Origin: Papiliotrema nemorosa
Taxonomy: Eukaryota > Basidiomycota > Tremellomycetes > Tremellales > Rhynchogastremaceae
DNA: 64,000 nucleotides
Assembly (NCBI GenBank): GCA_032158125.1
Contig: JASKOT010000015.1
Span: 186,001 to 250,000, forward strand
Direction of reading: 5' to 3'
Translations under genes and position numbers: made by a program
Notes under the pieces: generated by a model
Seen by the model: only the letters and a program-made list of their open reading frames with translations
The model's database searches: none
What the model was told of the DNA's origin: nothing
Part shown: piece after piece, positions 1 through 10,669 of the stretch
Numbering within the stretch: the stretch's first letter is position 1
How the letters are laid out: every line of letters begins with the position of its first letter

Positions 1-106
1 GATCGAGGAGGGATTGAGATGGGGTAAGGGAAGAAGCCTGGGCAGAAGAAGGGATAGGGATTCTGGCTGATGCGTTGGGAGGCACTGCTGGGTACTGCGA
101 TGCCAT
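1..106 (-). CDS. N-terminus of an unidentified protein, cut by window edge
   Basis: On the minus strand an ATG at about 106 opens a frame that stays free of stops to the window edge. The roughly 35 visible residues begin MASQYPAVPPNASARIP and are rich in Ser, Pro and Ala, as in disordered N-termini of fungal nuclear or regulatory proteins. It is read in the same direction as the photolyase that follows, with about 220 bases between the photolyase stop and this ATG. No domain is visible in the fragment, so no function can be given. The call rests on the ATG, the uninterrupted frame and the position only. Confidence 0.45.
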   Translation of the reverse strand, partial: MASQYPAVPPNASARIPIPSSAQASSLTPSQSLLD

Positions 107-329
107 GTTGGGTGTTGGATAGAGAGGTTTGATAGGAATCTACTCCTCTCGAATCTCGCTGGTCGAAAGTCGAAAAGTCTGATGACGATGTTCGGTCGAC
201 GGAACCAAATTTCCCATTCACCTGTGAAGAGGTGGCGATAGACTCGCCTCTATGAGGCATGCTTTGCTAGCAGGGTAGGGGTAGTTTCTCAGGACATTAT
301 AAGATACATAGACGGCAGAGATGCCGACC

Positions 330-2690
330 TTATGGTTCCTTCTCTCCTACATTCTTGTACCGGAACAGCGCTCGCTCCCTACTCTGCTTATGGTCCACGA
401 TCGGCTGAGGGTATCCGAGCTTCTTGAACTCGCCGCTGGGCATATTGTGGAATGGATCATGGATTGCCTTTCCTTTTAGGTTCTTCAATTCGGGGACCCA
501 GTATCGGATGTAGTCTCCGTTCGGGTCACATTTCTCGCTTTGCGTGATGGTGTTGAATATACGCTAAACAAGTTAGCTAGCGAGAATAGTAAGCGGATGC
601 TCACGAAATATGGTTGAGGATCGGTTCCGGTCTACGACATCAGCTTGTGTTTCTACGTGGGGAGAATCCACTGACGCTTGCGGTCCATTGCCACCTTATA
701 CAGTCAGTGACTGGACCTGCGGTTACGAGCTGAGACTCACCCTCCATTGTTGCTTGCCAAATCGCCATCCTGGAAAGTCTCCATGAAATACTTCTCGCCC
801 AGACCTGGCGATCAGCTCAACTCTTAGCGTGCATGGCCGATACTTACGCCAGTCAAGCATGAGCGACTTGACCAAGAATGAAGCAGTGACCATCCGGAGT
901 CTGTTTTCCAGCCATCCGCGAGCTTTGCAAGCGCGCATAGCGGCGTCAACAATCGGGTATCCGGTCTTACCGTCTTTCCAAACTTGCAGATGCTCCTCGT
1001 TGACCTCCCACTGCACATCCGCAAATTTTTCCAAGAATGGTCTGCCCATTGATACTCTGGGCCAAGTCGCTAGAACCTGCACATAAGATACTGCAGGGAC
1101 TCCATGGTGGACGACTCACGTGGTTGTAGAAGTCTCGCCAAGCTACTTCCTGTACCCACATACCCAGCCCCGTATCCCGCCCAGATTCGAGCTTTCCATT
1201 CTTGCCCATCTTCCTCGCTACATTGAGTACCATTCGACCGCTTATGACCCCAGAAGCGAGATATGGACTCAATCGTGACGAATGGTCACCGTTGACGAGA
1301 TTACGACCAGTCTGATATTCGGATAGACGCGACTTCTTGTCGTCCTTCTCAGCTCCCTTGCTGAGTGGTGAGATGATCTGGAATTGCTCCTTCCTCGCTT
1401 TGGTATGCAAGAACCGGTCAAGCAACTATCCTCAGCCGGTGCACAGTGATGTCTCATTGATATATTCACCTCTTTAGCAACGTCTGTACCCTCGGGCCAG
1501 ACAGTCCGAACGTCGTCGCCATCTTTCAGTTCGAATCCCTCCACGTGTTCTGGGACCGGTGTTGCATCGAACAGCTTGCCGAAATGTTCATGCTTCCGTA
1601 TTGACGGGTCGTTTGGCGGTGGAATGTCAGACATCTCCAGCAGATCCCGTTCCTTGTCCAGCACAGCCGCCCATGCTCTTTGCCACGGGCTAGACCATTA
1701 GTTGTGGACCGGTAGGACATACGGGAGAGCATACCTGTACACAGACATCGGTTTTCCCTGCTTCGAAAGAACTTTTCCAGGGGGAACGACCAGCCTGTCG
1801 TGCAGACAAACGACGTCGATACCCTTCGCTCGGCCCTTTTTGACAGTCGCAATGTCTCTCCTCAACTCGTCGACTTCATGCTCGATATTTGCAAAGACAT
1901 GGTTGGTCCGCAGGTGAGGGAAGACCTCTTCGACCAACTTCCGAGGGATAGATAAACGCTTATCATAAGTGACAACATGTAGGGGGATATTCAGCTCCTC
2001 AAATTTCGGCTGTCCGTCAGTATCAGCTATACCCCCCCCCCCCCCCCCCGCGCTCACCTTGAGCCAGCGCAAGCTCCTGAGCATGAAGTCTATCCTATTT
2101 GGTCCTCTGTCGTGCATCTTGTAGTCGCCCGGGGAGATGACGAACAGGGCGATGAGAGGCACACCAAGCTCTTTCGCCTTTTGAGCAGCGGTGGCTAGTG
2201 CCGTATTGTCCTCAACTATCCATGAGCACGCGCAGACGGGGCAGCAGTCCAGCTCACCTCGCATGTCCTCCATACGCATCCAGTACACCACCGACTCGCC
2301 CTTCTCCACCTTTTCCTTCTTCTCTTTGAGTATCCGCAGGAGCTGATCCAAGGGTGGATCCTCGTCGGCTCGAGCAGCTACTTCTGCCGTAGCGACCTTA
2401 CCCTCTGACAATCAGTCGATCTACTACCAGTCATCTACTGGGGACACACTAATCTCGTAGGCATTCTTATGTCTCTTGACATCTCTGCTTCCGGCTACTC
2501 CACCACCTTCAGGACTTCTCGACCTCTTATTCGCCCTCTTTGGCTGTCCCTTCGCCTCGTCCCCTTCGACATGCGCGGTGGCATGTTCCTTCTTGTCCAC
2601 AGCTTCCGCGTCCGCTTCGGGATCCTCAGCCATAGGCACTCCTTTACCTTCAGCCTGAGCTTTCGCCCGAGATTTGTGTGCAGCGGCCAT
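330..2690 (-). CDS. PHR1: Class I CPD photolyase (deoxyribodipyrimidine photolyase)
   Basis: Repairs UV-induced cyclobutane pyrimidine dimers using blue light, with FAD and an antenna chromophore. Eleven exons can be joined in frame into about 630 residues. The N-terminal Rossmann-like part carries YWMRMEDMRVEDNTALATA. The FAD domain carries WQRAW, SRLSPYLASGVIS, EVAWRDFYNH, GYPIVDAAMR, NRLRMVTASFLVK and LDWR, then SNNGGWQWTAS and TGTDPQPYFRIFNT, all family hallmarks. The C-terminus ends KNVGEKEP before a TAA at 330-332. Exons of about 19 nt (676-694) and 27 nt (605-631) carry the WQWTAS and TGTDPQPYF segments. The chosen start gives MAAAHKSRAK followed by basic nuclear-signal-like stretches (KRANKRSR, KRHK). 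An in-frame upstream ATG near 2846 would add a 52-residue basic leader. Function is very secure; exon edges are hand-derived. Confidence 0.95.
2032..2049. repeat. 18-nt poly-C run inside a photolyase intron
   Basis: A mononucleotide run of 18 C lies inside the third photolyase intron (about 2010-2057), where it reads as poly-G on the coding strand between a GTGAGC donor and the branch region. It makes up over a third of this 48-nt intron. Its exact length is prone to sequencing error and to natural slippage, but it does not affect the coding frame. Confidence 0.9.
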
Positions 2691-3688
2691 AGTTTCTTCT
2701 TCTTTGTGCAAACGCCGAAGATTTATAGGGGACGTGTTTCGGTCTGAAGGGCGGTATGAACGAGTCGTAAAGCTGGTCGTGGGTTTCTGAGGGGATAGAG
2801 AAAGCTTTCTGTTCTTCGGGTCGGAAGTGAGAGTGAGCTGAGGCATATATCTTATGTATAGTGTTGTTCTTGTCGGGATGAGTCTGGTCAAGAACATGCA
2901 AGAGAGACAGAGAGATTCGATCGAGATGTCACTTTGTCGCAGATCGCCCAACATCTGAAACAATCCCCAATCTATGACGCAATCACCCAAAAACCCACAT
3001 CGGAATCAGATGAATGAGTATGACATTGCGCCAGTCACCACTCGTAATCGCACCCTCTGTCAGGCTCATTGGTCCGACGCGAGCCGGAATACCGACCCCA
3101 CCTCAGCTGCTGCAAACGCGATTTGACATCTCGGACTTCGCTACCGCCCTGGGCATGGTCGTTACTGAGGGCAGAAGGCGACTATGCCTCACGGCACCAA
3201 AGAAGGGCGCTGAGGGTCCTACATCTAAAAACAAAGCGCCTGTAGGTCGTGCTACCGGGTGATGGTGAGGCAGCAGCAGTTCCCGTTCATGATGTAGGAA
3301 CTTGACGAAGGAGACTCGCGAGGACACTGATCAGCTTGGACCGCAACGAGGTCAATCATTTTAGCCCGAAGCCGGGGTAGGAACTGAAAGTGGTCCGTCG
3401 AAGCTGTCTGCGCTACGGTAAAGTTCATCTCGGTCCCCACTACACCGGAAAAGATCAGATGCGATGCCACTATGAGATAGGCAACGACAGCTCACGTCTG
3501 GAGCATTTTCTCGTATCTGGTGTAGTTACCTTCTCACGATGGAGAAAGAGATGCACCAGCCCGACCCCGTGTTTCATCTGGTGGAGGTGGGGTTTTGGCC
3601 ACTCTCGTTTCAGCTCGCTCTTTCGCTCTTGTCCCCTTTCAAGCCCTCGTCCAATTTGAATGGACGTGTATTCTGACCATCATCGACA
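2691..3688. other. Divergent intergenic region between photolyase and F-box-like gene
   Basis: About 1 kb between two divergent genes. The photolyase-proximal 155 bases can also be read as an in-frame N-terminal leader of that protein, with an AT-rich TATACATAAGATATAT stretch (coding strand) just before the upstream ATG near 2846. In the remainder I see short overlapping open frames on both strands but no recognisable protein, RNA gene or repeat. It probably holds both promoters. Confidence 0.6.
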
Positions 3689-5215
3689 ATGAGTCCTACA
3701 TTGAATAGCGTAGAAACGTATCCAAAAAGCCATGACTCGGCCCCACACCAAGGTCGACCCGTCTTGCCGATCGAGCTTCTGCGACTCATCGTCCTCAATC
3801 TCAAAGCGTTAGGTTGGGACAGAACGCTATCGAAAGTCGCGGGCACGTCGAAAAGCATCTACGAGCTGGTCACCCCTATTCTGTACAGCAGTCTGACACT
3901 CACCTGTACCAACGCCAAAAAGGTACCACCCCGCTTTTGGTGCGACCATGCCGAAGATCTCGACTATGAGGACCAGACCGACATCCAGATGTGGCTCATA
4001 AAGGCTGCGCTTGACGACCTTGTCACGAGATGGGAGTCTCCGCTGAGTATCATGAACAAGATGCTGAACGCCAGCAGCAAAAGCGAGCGGGATCTTGCAG
4101 ATTGGATAGTGAGCGAGGACAGGGAGGGATGCCGATGGATGCGTGCAACGAAAATCAGAGAAGCGGGAAGGTACGAGCTGAAAGAACTGAGCCCCGCAGT
4201 GACTCGAATGCTCCGCCCTCTTATCGCCAACTCCGTGGGGATCTCCAATTGGCGTCATCTACAATCCCTCTCTATCGCCAGCTATCCTAGGTTCGAGGAA
4301 GATTTACGAGAGTGCGGGAGTTTCTGCTCCGATATAGGTAGCACCCTCCAGCACAGGGTCATGCCGAAGCTCAAATCTATCTGCTTTGTGGAAGATCACC
4401 CTCGCATTATGGAGGTCTTCACAGCCGAACTCCCGTGGCAGCTCTTCAACCTGGAGTCTAAGTACAAGAATGAACATGAAGTCGCCGAGGTTCTCGATGA
4501 AAGAAAGGAGACTTTGGCGAAGTTTTTCGGACACCTGGGACCGAGAAGCGGAATCGCTGTCTGTCAGCACACAACGACGAAGAAACAGGAAGACATACCG
4601 TCTGGCATTGTTCCTTTTGTGGAGAACATGAAGGGGATCACTTCGATCACTCTCCATGGCCGACAGGAAAATGTCGGTCCGATCTATGATGAACCGGATG
4701 ATCCGTACATCCGGATCTTCTTTGGAGAGCTAGGTGATCACATTTATGTTTTGCCGGACGGGAAGCTGATGTTAGATGCGCCGCATCTGTCACCTTTAAC
4801 GACCATCCCAAGATACGAGTCTGATTTTTGGATTCGCGAGATGCGCAGCCTTGCAGAACATTTTGCGGAACTTATTGGCTTCTCAGACAACTGGAGCTTC
4901 CCTTTCTCTAAGCCCAACACTACTGGCGGTAGTGACCATACCCAAGAAAAACGGATTCATATAATCGCCGACCAAGGAAGTGAAACAGTAATGAATGTCG
5001 CTGCCACGTGGACGGATATACTTGAAAGTCGCATCGATGAATGGCCGTTGGACGAGCGTGCCGGTGTCGGAAAAGAAATGAGAGCAGCAGCTCTTGCTCT
5101 ACTCAGCATAACGGACGTCACCAGAACGGATGCGGAGGACTTGGCTTATCTCTGTCGTCCTTGCGATGCATGTGGAGATGAGCACTTCATCTTCGAGGTG
5201 GCAGAATGCCACTGA
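3689..5215 (+). CDS. F-box-like hypothetical protein, intronless
   Basis: A single uninterrupted frame of 508 codons, which is unusual here because almost every other gene has several introns. Residues 25-75 look like an F-box: a Pro-Ile-Glu-Leu-Leu start (LPIELLRLIVLNL), a central hydrophobic helix and SKSIYELVTPILYSSLTL, the pattern by which many fungal F-box-like proteins begin. The rest has no domain I recognise; it is moderately acidic and ends with a Cys cluster (LCRPCDACGDEHF). If the F-box is real the protein would be a substrate adaptor of an SCF ubiquitin ligase, but that is inferred from the motif alone. The next gene downstream has a similar N-terminal pattern. The coding call is strong, the function weak. 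Confidence 0.75.
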   Translation: MSPTLNSVETYPKSHDSAPHQGRPVLPIELLRLIVLNLKALGWDRTLSKVAGTSKSIYELVTPILYSSLTLTCTNAKKVPPRFWCDHAEDLDYEDQTDIQMWLIKAALDDLVTRWESPLSIMNKMLNASSKSERDLADWIVSEDREGCRWMRATKIREAGRYELKELSPAVTRMLRPLIANSVGISNWRHLQSLSIASYPRFEEDLRECGSFCSDIGSTLQHRVMPKLKSICFVEDHPRIMEVFTAELPWQLFNLESKYKNEHEVAEVLDERKETLAKFFGHLGPRSGIAVCQHTTTKKQEDIPSGIVPFVENMKGITSITLHGRQENVGPIYDEPDDPYIRIFFGELGDHIYVLPDGKLMLDAPHLSPLTTIPRYESDFWIREMRSLAEHFAELIGFSDNWSFPFSKPNTTGGSDHTQEKRIHIIADQGSETVMNVAATWTDILESRIDEWPLDERAGVGKEMRAAALALLSITDVTRTDAEDLAYLCRPCDACGDEHFIFEVAECH

Positions 5216-5737
5216 CATTTCAATCTAGGGTTGTACCTCAAAGGACCTCGGTGGACCAGACTCTGCACAAGTAGGCTCTGTAGGATTCCTCATCTCTCAT
5301 GTAGGAGATTTCGAAAGAAGTACGCAAGAGAACATATGTACCATAGGTTCGGTTTCGTCATATATGAGGACTGGATGTGTGTAGATTGAAGTGGCAGCGC
5401 AATCCCACCCTTGCTTCTGGACCACTAGTCCAGGCAATAGGACGGAAGACCGACTTCTTCTTGAAAGGTAACAGGATGCTTTCGACACTTTTCCCAATGT
5501 GACAGACTTATCAGAGTCCCTTCAGTGAGCGTTTCCACCAGGCAAGTAGGGTGAAACGATGGAGGACCACGGCTGAAACGCTCTGGTTGACTGGACCATT
5601 TACGCACAGACCCCCCCTTTCCCTGTTTTTCCACCTCGCCTTCCTCTTCACCTCCCCCTTCCTCTTCTCTTCCTTCTTCTTCTCTTTCGCCTTTGATCCA
5701 TTCCTCTTGCTATGGATCCTTTCACTCACATTCAGAA
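5216..5737. promoter_or_regulatory. Intergenic region with long pyrimidine-rich leader
   Basis: About 520 bases between two co-oriented genes. From about 5608 to 5710 the plus strand is almost pure C and T, ending a short distance before the ATG at 5738. Such CT-rich tracts are common just upstream of start codons in basidiomycete genes and probably mark the core promoter or 5' leader of the next gene. No separate gene is visible. Confidence 0.5.
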
Positions 5738-7195
5738 ATGAGCAAGCGACCATACAAGGCAAAGCCCAAGCGTACGACCAACCTCGGTCTAACTGGCTCA
5801 ACCGGTCCGGTGGACGCGACATCGACCAAGGCTATTCAAGTGAGCACAAATAACATCTTTCCATCCCCTTGGTCTCATGCTGCTCCCTCTTTGCACCGAC
5901 CCTAGTTCTGCAGCTCACCGTCAGAGCCTGGTCAAGAGGTACCGATTCAACAAGACGAAACATATCACTAAAACCGCCATTCCCCCACTTCTCCTCGAAT
6001 ACATCTGCACTCACCTCGCTTCAGACGAAGCACAGGGCACATTGGCAGCGATTCAATGTCTCTCCAAGCTCAGTTACAACCTCACCACCCATCATATATA
6101 CAAGGGGACCTTCTTCATCGACTCCACCACGGCTGGAAGCTTTCCCCAGTCGATTGACGTGACCGACGAGGAGGTCATCTCGGTCTTACGAGACAACTTT
6201 GATGCGCTCCCATCAGCCCCTCTATATCGAGCCAACTTTCACCCCAGATTTTCTGCAGCCTATCAAACGGTCCTTTTGACTCGATTCAACCATGTTCACG
6301 TCTACTCCTGGCCTCCCAGCGATATCATGGACAAATGGCAGAGGACGATCAGCCATATTCAAAGCATCGTGCCCTACGAGAAGGTATTCTGGAAGGATGT
6401 CAAGAAGGTCGAAGTGGAAGCTTACGCTGTCTCCGCTGGATCAGACGGTAGCAACACCTTTGCTGACTGCCTGGTGGGGTCAAAGACCCTGGCCACCATG
6501 CTGGTCAATGGGGCATACGACATGTGCATCGACCTCCCCCCTTGCGTCACACCTAATACAACCTGTCATTTCGCGAAGACTGTTGCCGAGGTCATGTGCC
6601 CAGCCTCGATTACCTACCACAATGTCATCGATCAGAGGCTGCCGTTTGGCAATTTAGAGGCTATAACTCATCGGTACATGTTCATGCCTGGTAAGAGGGG
6701 ATACCCGCTTCAGAAGGACCGATATAGCAGCTTATGCCTAGCGGATGTCGACATCTCTTTCAGGAACAAGCAGATCGCAGGCCTCGTGAGCGATCTCGGC
6801 AATGCTCTGCAGCCTCGACACTGCCAGACATTTGCACGATACTACCACCCACAAGCGAAAGTGACGCTTCCCGCCGCGATGTCTATCACATTGATCGAGC
6901 CATTCACCACTCTAGAGGATCATAAGAAGGCTACAGACGGATGGTTCTCGGCACTCGGGCTCCCAAATCATACTCATCAAGAACCGGCAGAAGTGAAGGA
7001 GCTGAGATCCAAGGCGGATGCATTCCGCCGAAGATTGTACATTGCAGACAAATCAAAGCGTATTGGAGCCAAATACGAAGCAAGCCGTACACCCTGCGTA
7101 GTGTGCCAGGTGTGTATCATTACGATCTTCAAGGCTCTCATTCTTCAATTGACTGTCAGGTGCCAGCTTTCGACGCGGAGAAGAAGAAGTCATGA
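5738..7195 (+). CDS. Hypothetical protein with F-box-like N-terminus
   Basis: Three exons (5738-5839, 5925-7109, 7160-7195) join in frame to about 440 residues. The first exon encodes a basic start (MSKRPYKAKPKRTTN). The second begins SLVKRYRFNKTKHITK and has an F-box-like helix set, IPPLLLEYICTHLA followed by LSKLSYNLTTHHIYKG. The last exon encodes VPAFDAEKKKS and stop; using it avoids an implausible read-through tail. A CVVCQ segment sits just before the last intron. I recognise no further domain. The pattern resembles the intronless gene just upstream, so the two may be old, strongly diverged duplicates. Splice joints fit GT-AG rules and the frame. No biochemical role can be assigned. Confidence 0.75.
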
Positions 7196-8298
7196 ACGTA
7201 ATGCAGGGTTTTGCAGAAGGGAGTACATTACAGACACAAAGCGTAGGAGGAAGTATGGCTCGCCCTCTCACACATACAGAGGAACATTGTAGCGAACGCA
7301 CATCGAGTGATTTGGATTATAGCCAGGACCTGCGCCTCACCGGCGCTCGGAGAATGGATTTCCTGTCAAGGCTGGTCTCCTCAGCACGATGTCGACCCTC
7401 TCTCCTACTTGCATATGCGATGTGTCCTCATAATATCACCTCACTGACGAGGTATAGAGACTGTTCCAGACCAGACGACGCCGTAAAACGTTGCCGTGTC
7501 GGTTCATATTGTACGGTATTGTACAGTACAAGCTCACTCAGAAATGCAGAAGGAAGCGCACGCATTTGGCGCTTTCTCGCTTTCTCGACATTTCGACACC
7601 ATGTGCAAGGCCAAGATGTATGCGATAGGAAAAGGAGCGCAAGGGACATGAGGGTACGGAGAGGGTACATGAGGGTGGTTTTCTGAGGTTGTGTGACTGT
7701 CTGTCTGAGTCAAAGAGCCTCGGATGGCCGTTGATCATTCTTGACTGCAGAGCGGGTGAATGTGGCGCCTCTCTTTTCGAGACTGCAGAGCACTTGCCTG
7801 CAGCACACAATCTCACCTCTGGATATGGATCATGTTTCGTGATCAGGCTCGAGGCGGGGATGTCAATCAATGAGCCATACATACTCTAGACTCTTTCATG
7901 CCATAGAACTCAGACACTGATCTCAGTCGATCAGCTCCGCTGATGCCCGTTCTCTCAGCACGCAACCTGCGGAGAACTCTCGATTTGTCAAACTCACTTC
8001 GCCCGAGTAGACCGCAGCGATGAAAAGAAAGAAACTCTTCCTCATCAGCTCGCTTCTGATGAGGAGTCTGGTAAGACCATTTCGCCGCGGGAGTCCAAGC
8101 TTTTCAAACCCAGAAGCAAAAATACCGCTTGTCCAAAGGATATCACTCCAAAATGCGTCTGGGAAGAAGTGAACTGAGCGTGGTAGACGCCTCGAGAACG
8201 TGCGTCCTAACCCCACCTTCAGTATATATACATACACACGCCAGAACCGTGCCCTCGATAATAATCCCCAATTCCCCTCCTTCATACTTGCCGACGCG
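7196..8298. other. Intergenic region, no gene recognised
   Basis: About 1.1 kb with only short overlapping frames. A small imperfect direct repeat of GTATTGTAC lies near 7508-7525. The last 80 bases contain the TATA element listed separately. Nothing else is evident. Confidence 0.5.
8223..8230 (+). promoter_or_regulatory. TATA box for the small gene at 8299
   Basis: The octamer TATATATA lies about 70 bases upstream of the ATG at 8299, the usual spacing for a fungal TATA element with a short leader. It supports the choice of that ATG as the start of the next gene. Confidence 0.5.
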
Positions 8299-9028
8299 AT
8301 GCCTTCTGAACCACCTGTTCTAGATGCTCTAGGTATCATCCTCCTCCTTCTCTCCCCTCCAAATTTGACGGCGAGCTTTGAGCATTCTTCCAGAGGTTAC
8401 GGTCTGATGTGCTCTCGCGGTCCTACTGATCCGTTGCATCACGCCCGGGGTAAGTCCTCTAATGAGTTTGCCAGAACTCTCTCTTATGAGACTCGACATC
8501 GCGTCAAGCGTCTATGCGATCCTGTAGGGATCAACACCACCTGGGAGGTTGCACCAGAGACGTCGAGGGTGGTGTCCCATCGCCCACCTCTTCGGGGTAG
8601 AAATAGCAGCGGACGAGCTGCTCCTTTGTTGTCGCAGTCTTTCACAGCAAGCGATATGAATGTCCAAGATACTGCCACGGAGGAAGAGATCAGTGGAAGC
8701 TCATTAGACCAGAAACCATCATTTGGTCTGTCACCCAGGTCAGTACGTCTTTCTCCCTCTTCGCAGAGTTGGCGAGTCGAATCACCAGAATGCTGCTGAC
8801 GCATGTAGCGAGATTGAGGATATCAACGTGCAACTGGCGAAAAGGCGAGATGATCCGGAGCAGACTGAAATTGAACAGAGAACATTCAGTGACATCGAAG
8901 AGATGTTGAAATTCTCGAGAGCTGCCGGAACCGCTCTGGTGGATGAACAACTGATCAATGATCTGCAGAGTGTGCTTTTACGAATTAGCAGCGCTAAGTC
9001 GGCGATTGCTACTGTCGAGACCTCTTGA
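8299..9028 (+). CDS. Small hypothetical protein with C-terminal coiled coil
   Basis: Two exons (8299-8738 and 8809-9028) join in frame across a GTCAGT...GTAG intron into about 219 residues. The N-terminal half is Ser, Arg and Pro rich and looks disordered. The C-terminal part, SEIEDINVQLAKRRDD through FSDIEEMLKFSRAAG to LQSVLLRISSAKS, is strongly helical with heptad-like spacing, suggesting a coiled coil that binds another protein. A TATA box sits about 70 bases upstream of the ATG. An additional intron right after the first ten codons cannot be excluded, since LGIILLLLSPP follows a possible splice donor. I do not recognise the family. Downstream the convergent Asp-box glycosidase ends 240 bases away. 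Confidence 0.6.
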
Positions 9029-9269
9029 TTTCGATTGATCATCAGCAGAGGTCAGGGAGCAGATAAGAGTGACGTCAGAAACTATCAGGGTGCGCGTAGG
9101 AACGGCGAAGATCGGTTACCAATTTACAGTAAATGCATGGCGTGGTAATGCTGAGGCTGAAGCTAACTGTCGTCCTGTCCTCAGCACATTAATGAGCTTC
9201 ATTTTGATTCCTTCTGATCGAATTCGATGACACCCGCCATTCACTCCGGCGGATTTCCTTCACGAAACC

Positions 9270-10597
9270 CTACGAGCAGGTTGAGCAGCCGTTAACGTCC
9301 CTTGCGTACGCGGTGACAGAGTTGCTGTTACCATTCAGAGCACCTCCACCGACGATGAGGATATCCTTGGGGTTCAAGCCGAGAGCCAAACTTCGAGAGT
9401 ATTGAGCAGGGGAGGAGGTACTGAGAATGGTCCATGGTCCGTAGCCCAACTTGGTGTTCGTGTAGAGGTTACCGCTCGAGTAAGAGTTGACAACAATGGT
9501 ACCGTTGGTAGTGGTCGCTCCACCGGGACCAATAGGTGTCCAAACGTTGTAAGGGGAAGATGAGGGGACCGATCCGTCGGTGGCTTTCAGGGGTTGACCA
9601 GCGACAGCGTTGAAGTTGAGGGGGTTGGAGGAGATCTTGAAGTAGACCGCAAAGTCACCTGTATACATTTAGCAAGATGTATGTGCGAGCCGGATCTAAG
9701 ACTCACCTTCCGGGGCTCCTCCATACTCGTAAGTGTAAAAGTAGTTTCCGTTGGGCAACTTGGAGATGACGGGCATTCCAGGTCGAGCAGAGTATGGGGA
9801 GACGGCGACATCGTTGACCACCGCACCCCAGGTCTTTCCTCCGTCCGTCGAGACCTGGTGGACGAGCTTTTGACCGTAATTGGGGTCTCGTTGGTCCGAG
9901 TAGTAGACGACGAGCTGGTTGTTGTAGACCATCAAAAATGGCTCCCAGACTGGTGTTTCCTGTGTCACGTCAGGTTGTGTTGCACTGGGCCAACGAGTGA
10001 CCTACACCATTGTTGGGAACCGCCTTTCCACCACTAGCAATGTGGCTGACGAACTTCCAGGTCTTCCTATGTACCGTCAGCTACAGCTCAAGATAGTCGT
10101 TGACCTACTCACCCGCTGTCGCTACTGGCGTAAAGGTCAAGTTGAGTCTTGCTGAGGTCCTCGGGGATAGAGTTGCCAGCAGCGTAAATGGTCCCACTGG
10201 GGAAAGAACCTAAAGCTTGCTTGGTCAAAAGCAAGAAAGGCTGGTATCTCAATCCCCATCCGTTTTGGGTATCAAAGATCTGCGAATAGTTGGTCCAGGT
10301 GTAACCGTGGTCAGTAGATCGGAAGATTGGGAACCATGGTTTGATACCGTTGGGCGTGTAGTTCTCCCAGGTTGCCAGAACGCTTTGCTGAGATGTCAGC
10401 TGCCTTCCACAGGTACCATTCAGCTCCTGGTCACTCACATCGTTCAAGAGCAATGATCGACCATATAGCGTGCGAGGGACGTTGTAGTTGCTAGGAGGGG
10501 AGAAGACAGTCTGAGGTCCGAAGTCCCTTTTAGCGAGCGGAGATGCGCTAATGGTAGCGAGGAGGAACAAGGTGGCCGCGTAGAACAATCCCAACAT
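9270..10597 (-). CDS. Secreted Asp-box glycosidase, GH93 exo-arabinanase-like
   Basis: Five exons join into about 375 residues. A clear signal peptide (MLGLFYAATLFLLATISAS) is followed by a dibasic KR, a likely Kex2-type cleavage point. Three Asp-box motifs of the sialidase-like beta-propeller fold are visible: STDHGYTW, SSDSGKTW and STDGGKTW. Length, YSDQRDPNYGQKLVHQ, and PVISKLPNGNYFYTYEYGG fit fungal glycoside hydrolase family 93, exo-acting enzymes that release arabinobiose from pectic arabinan, but a related BNR-repeat sialidase-like enzyme is possible. It ends DVNGCSTCS with a small Cys pair. A TATA box and carbon-repressor-type motifs lie upstream. Secretion and fold are well supported; exact substrate is inferred. 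Confidence 0.85.
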
Positions 10598-10661
10598 TTT
10601 CGTACGTCGCTGTGCGGGTCGAAGGTCGAGCTTGAAGCTGCCATAGCTTCATCATGATAGC

Positions 10662-10669
10662 TACTTATA
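10662..10669 (-). promoter_or_regulatory. TATA box of the Asp-box glycosidase gene
   Basis: On the minus strand TATAAGTA occurs 65-72 bases upstream of the ATG at 10597, where a fungal TATA element would be expected. The match is close to the consensus and sits in the right place and orientation. Confidence 0.55.

Noticed and set aside
1702..1917. Plus-strand open frame inside the photolyase
   Set aside because: Antisense shadow of conserved photolyase exons; no protein-like features.
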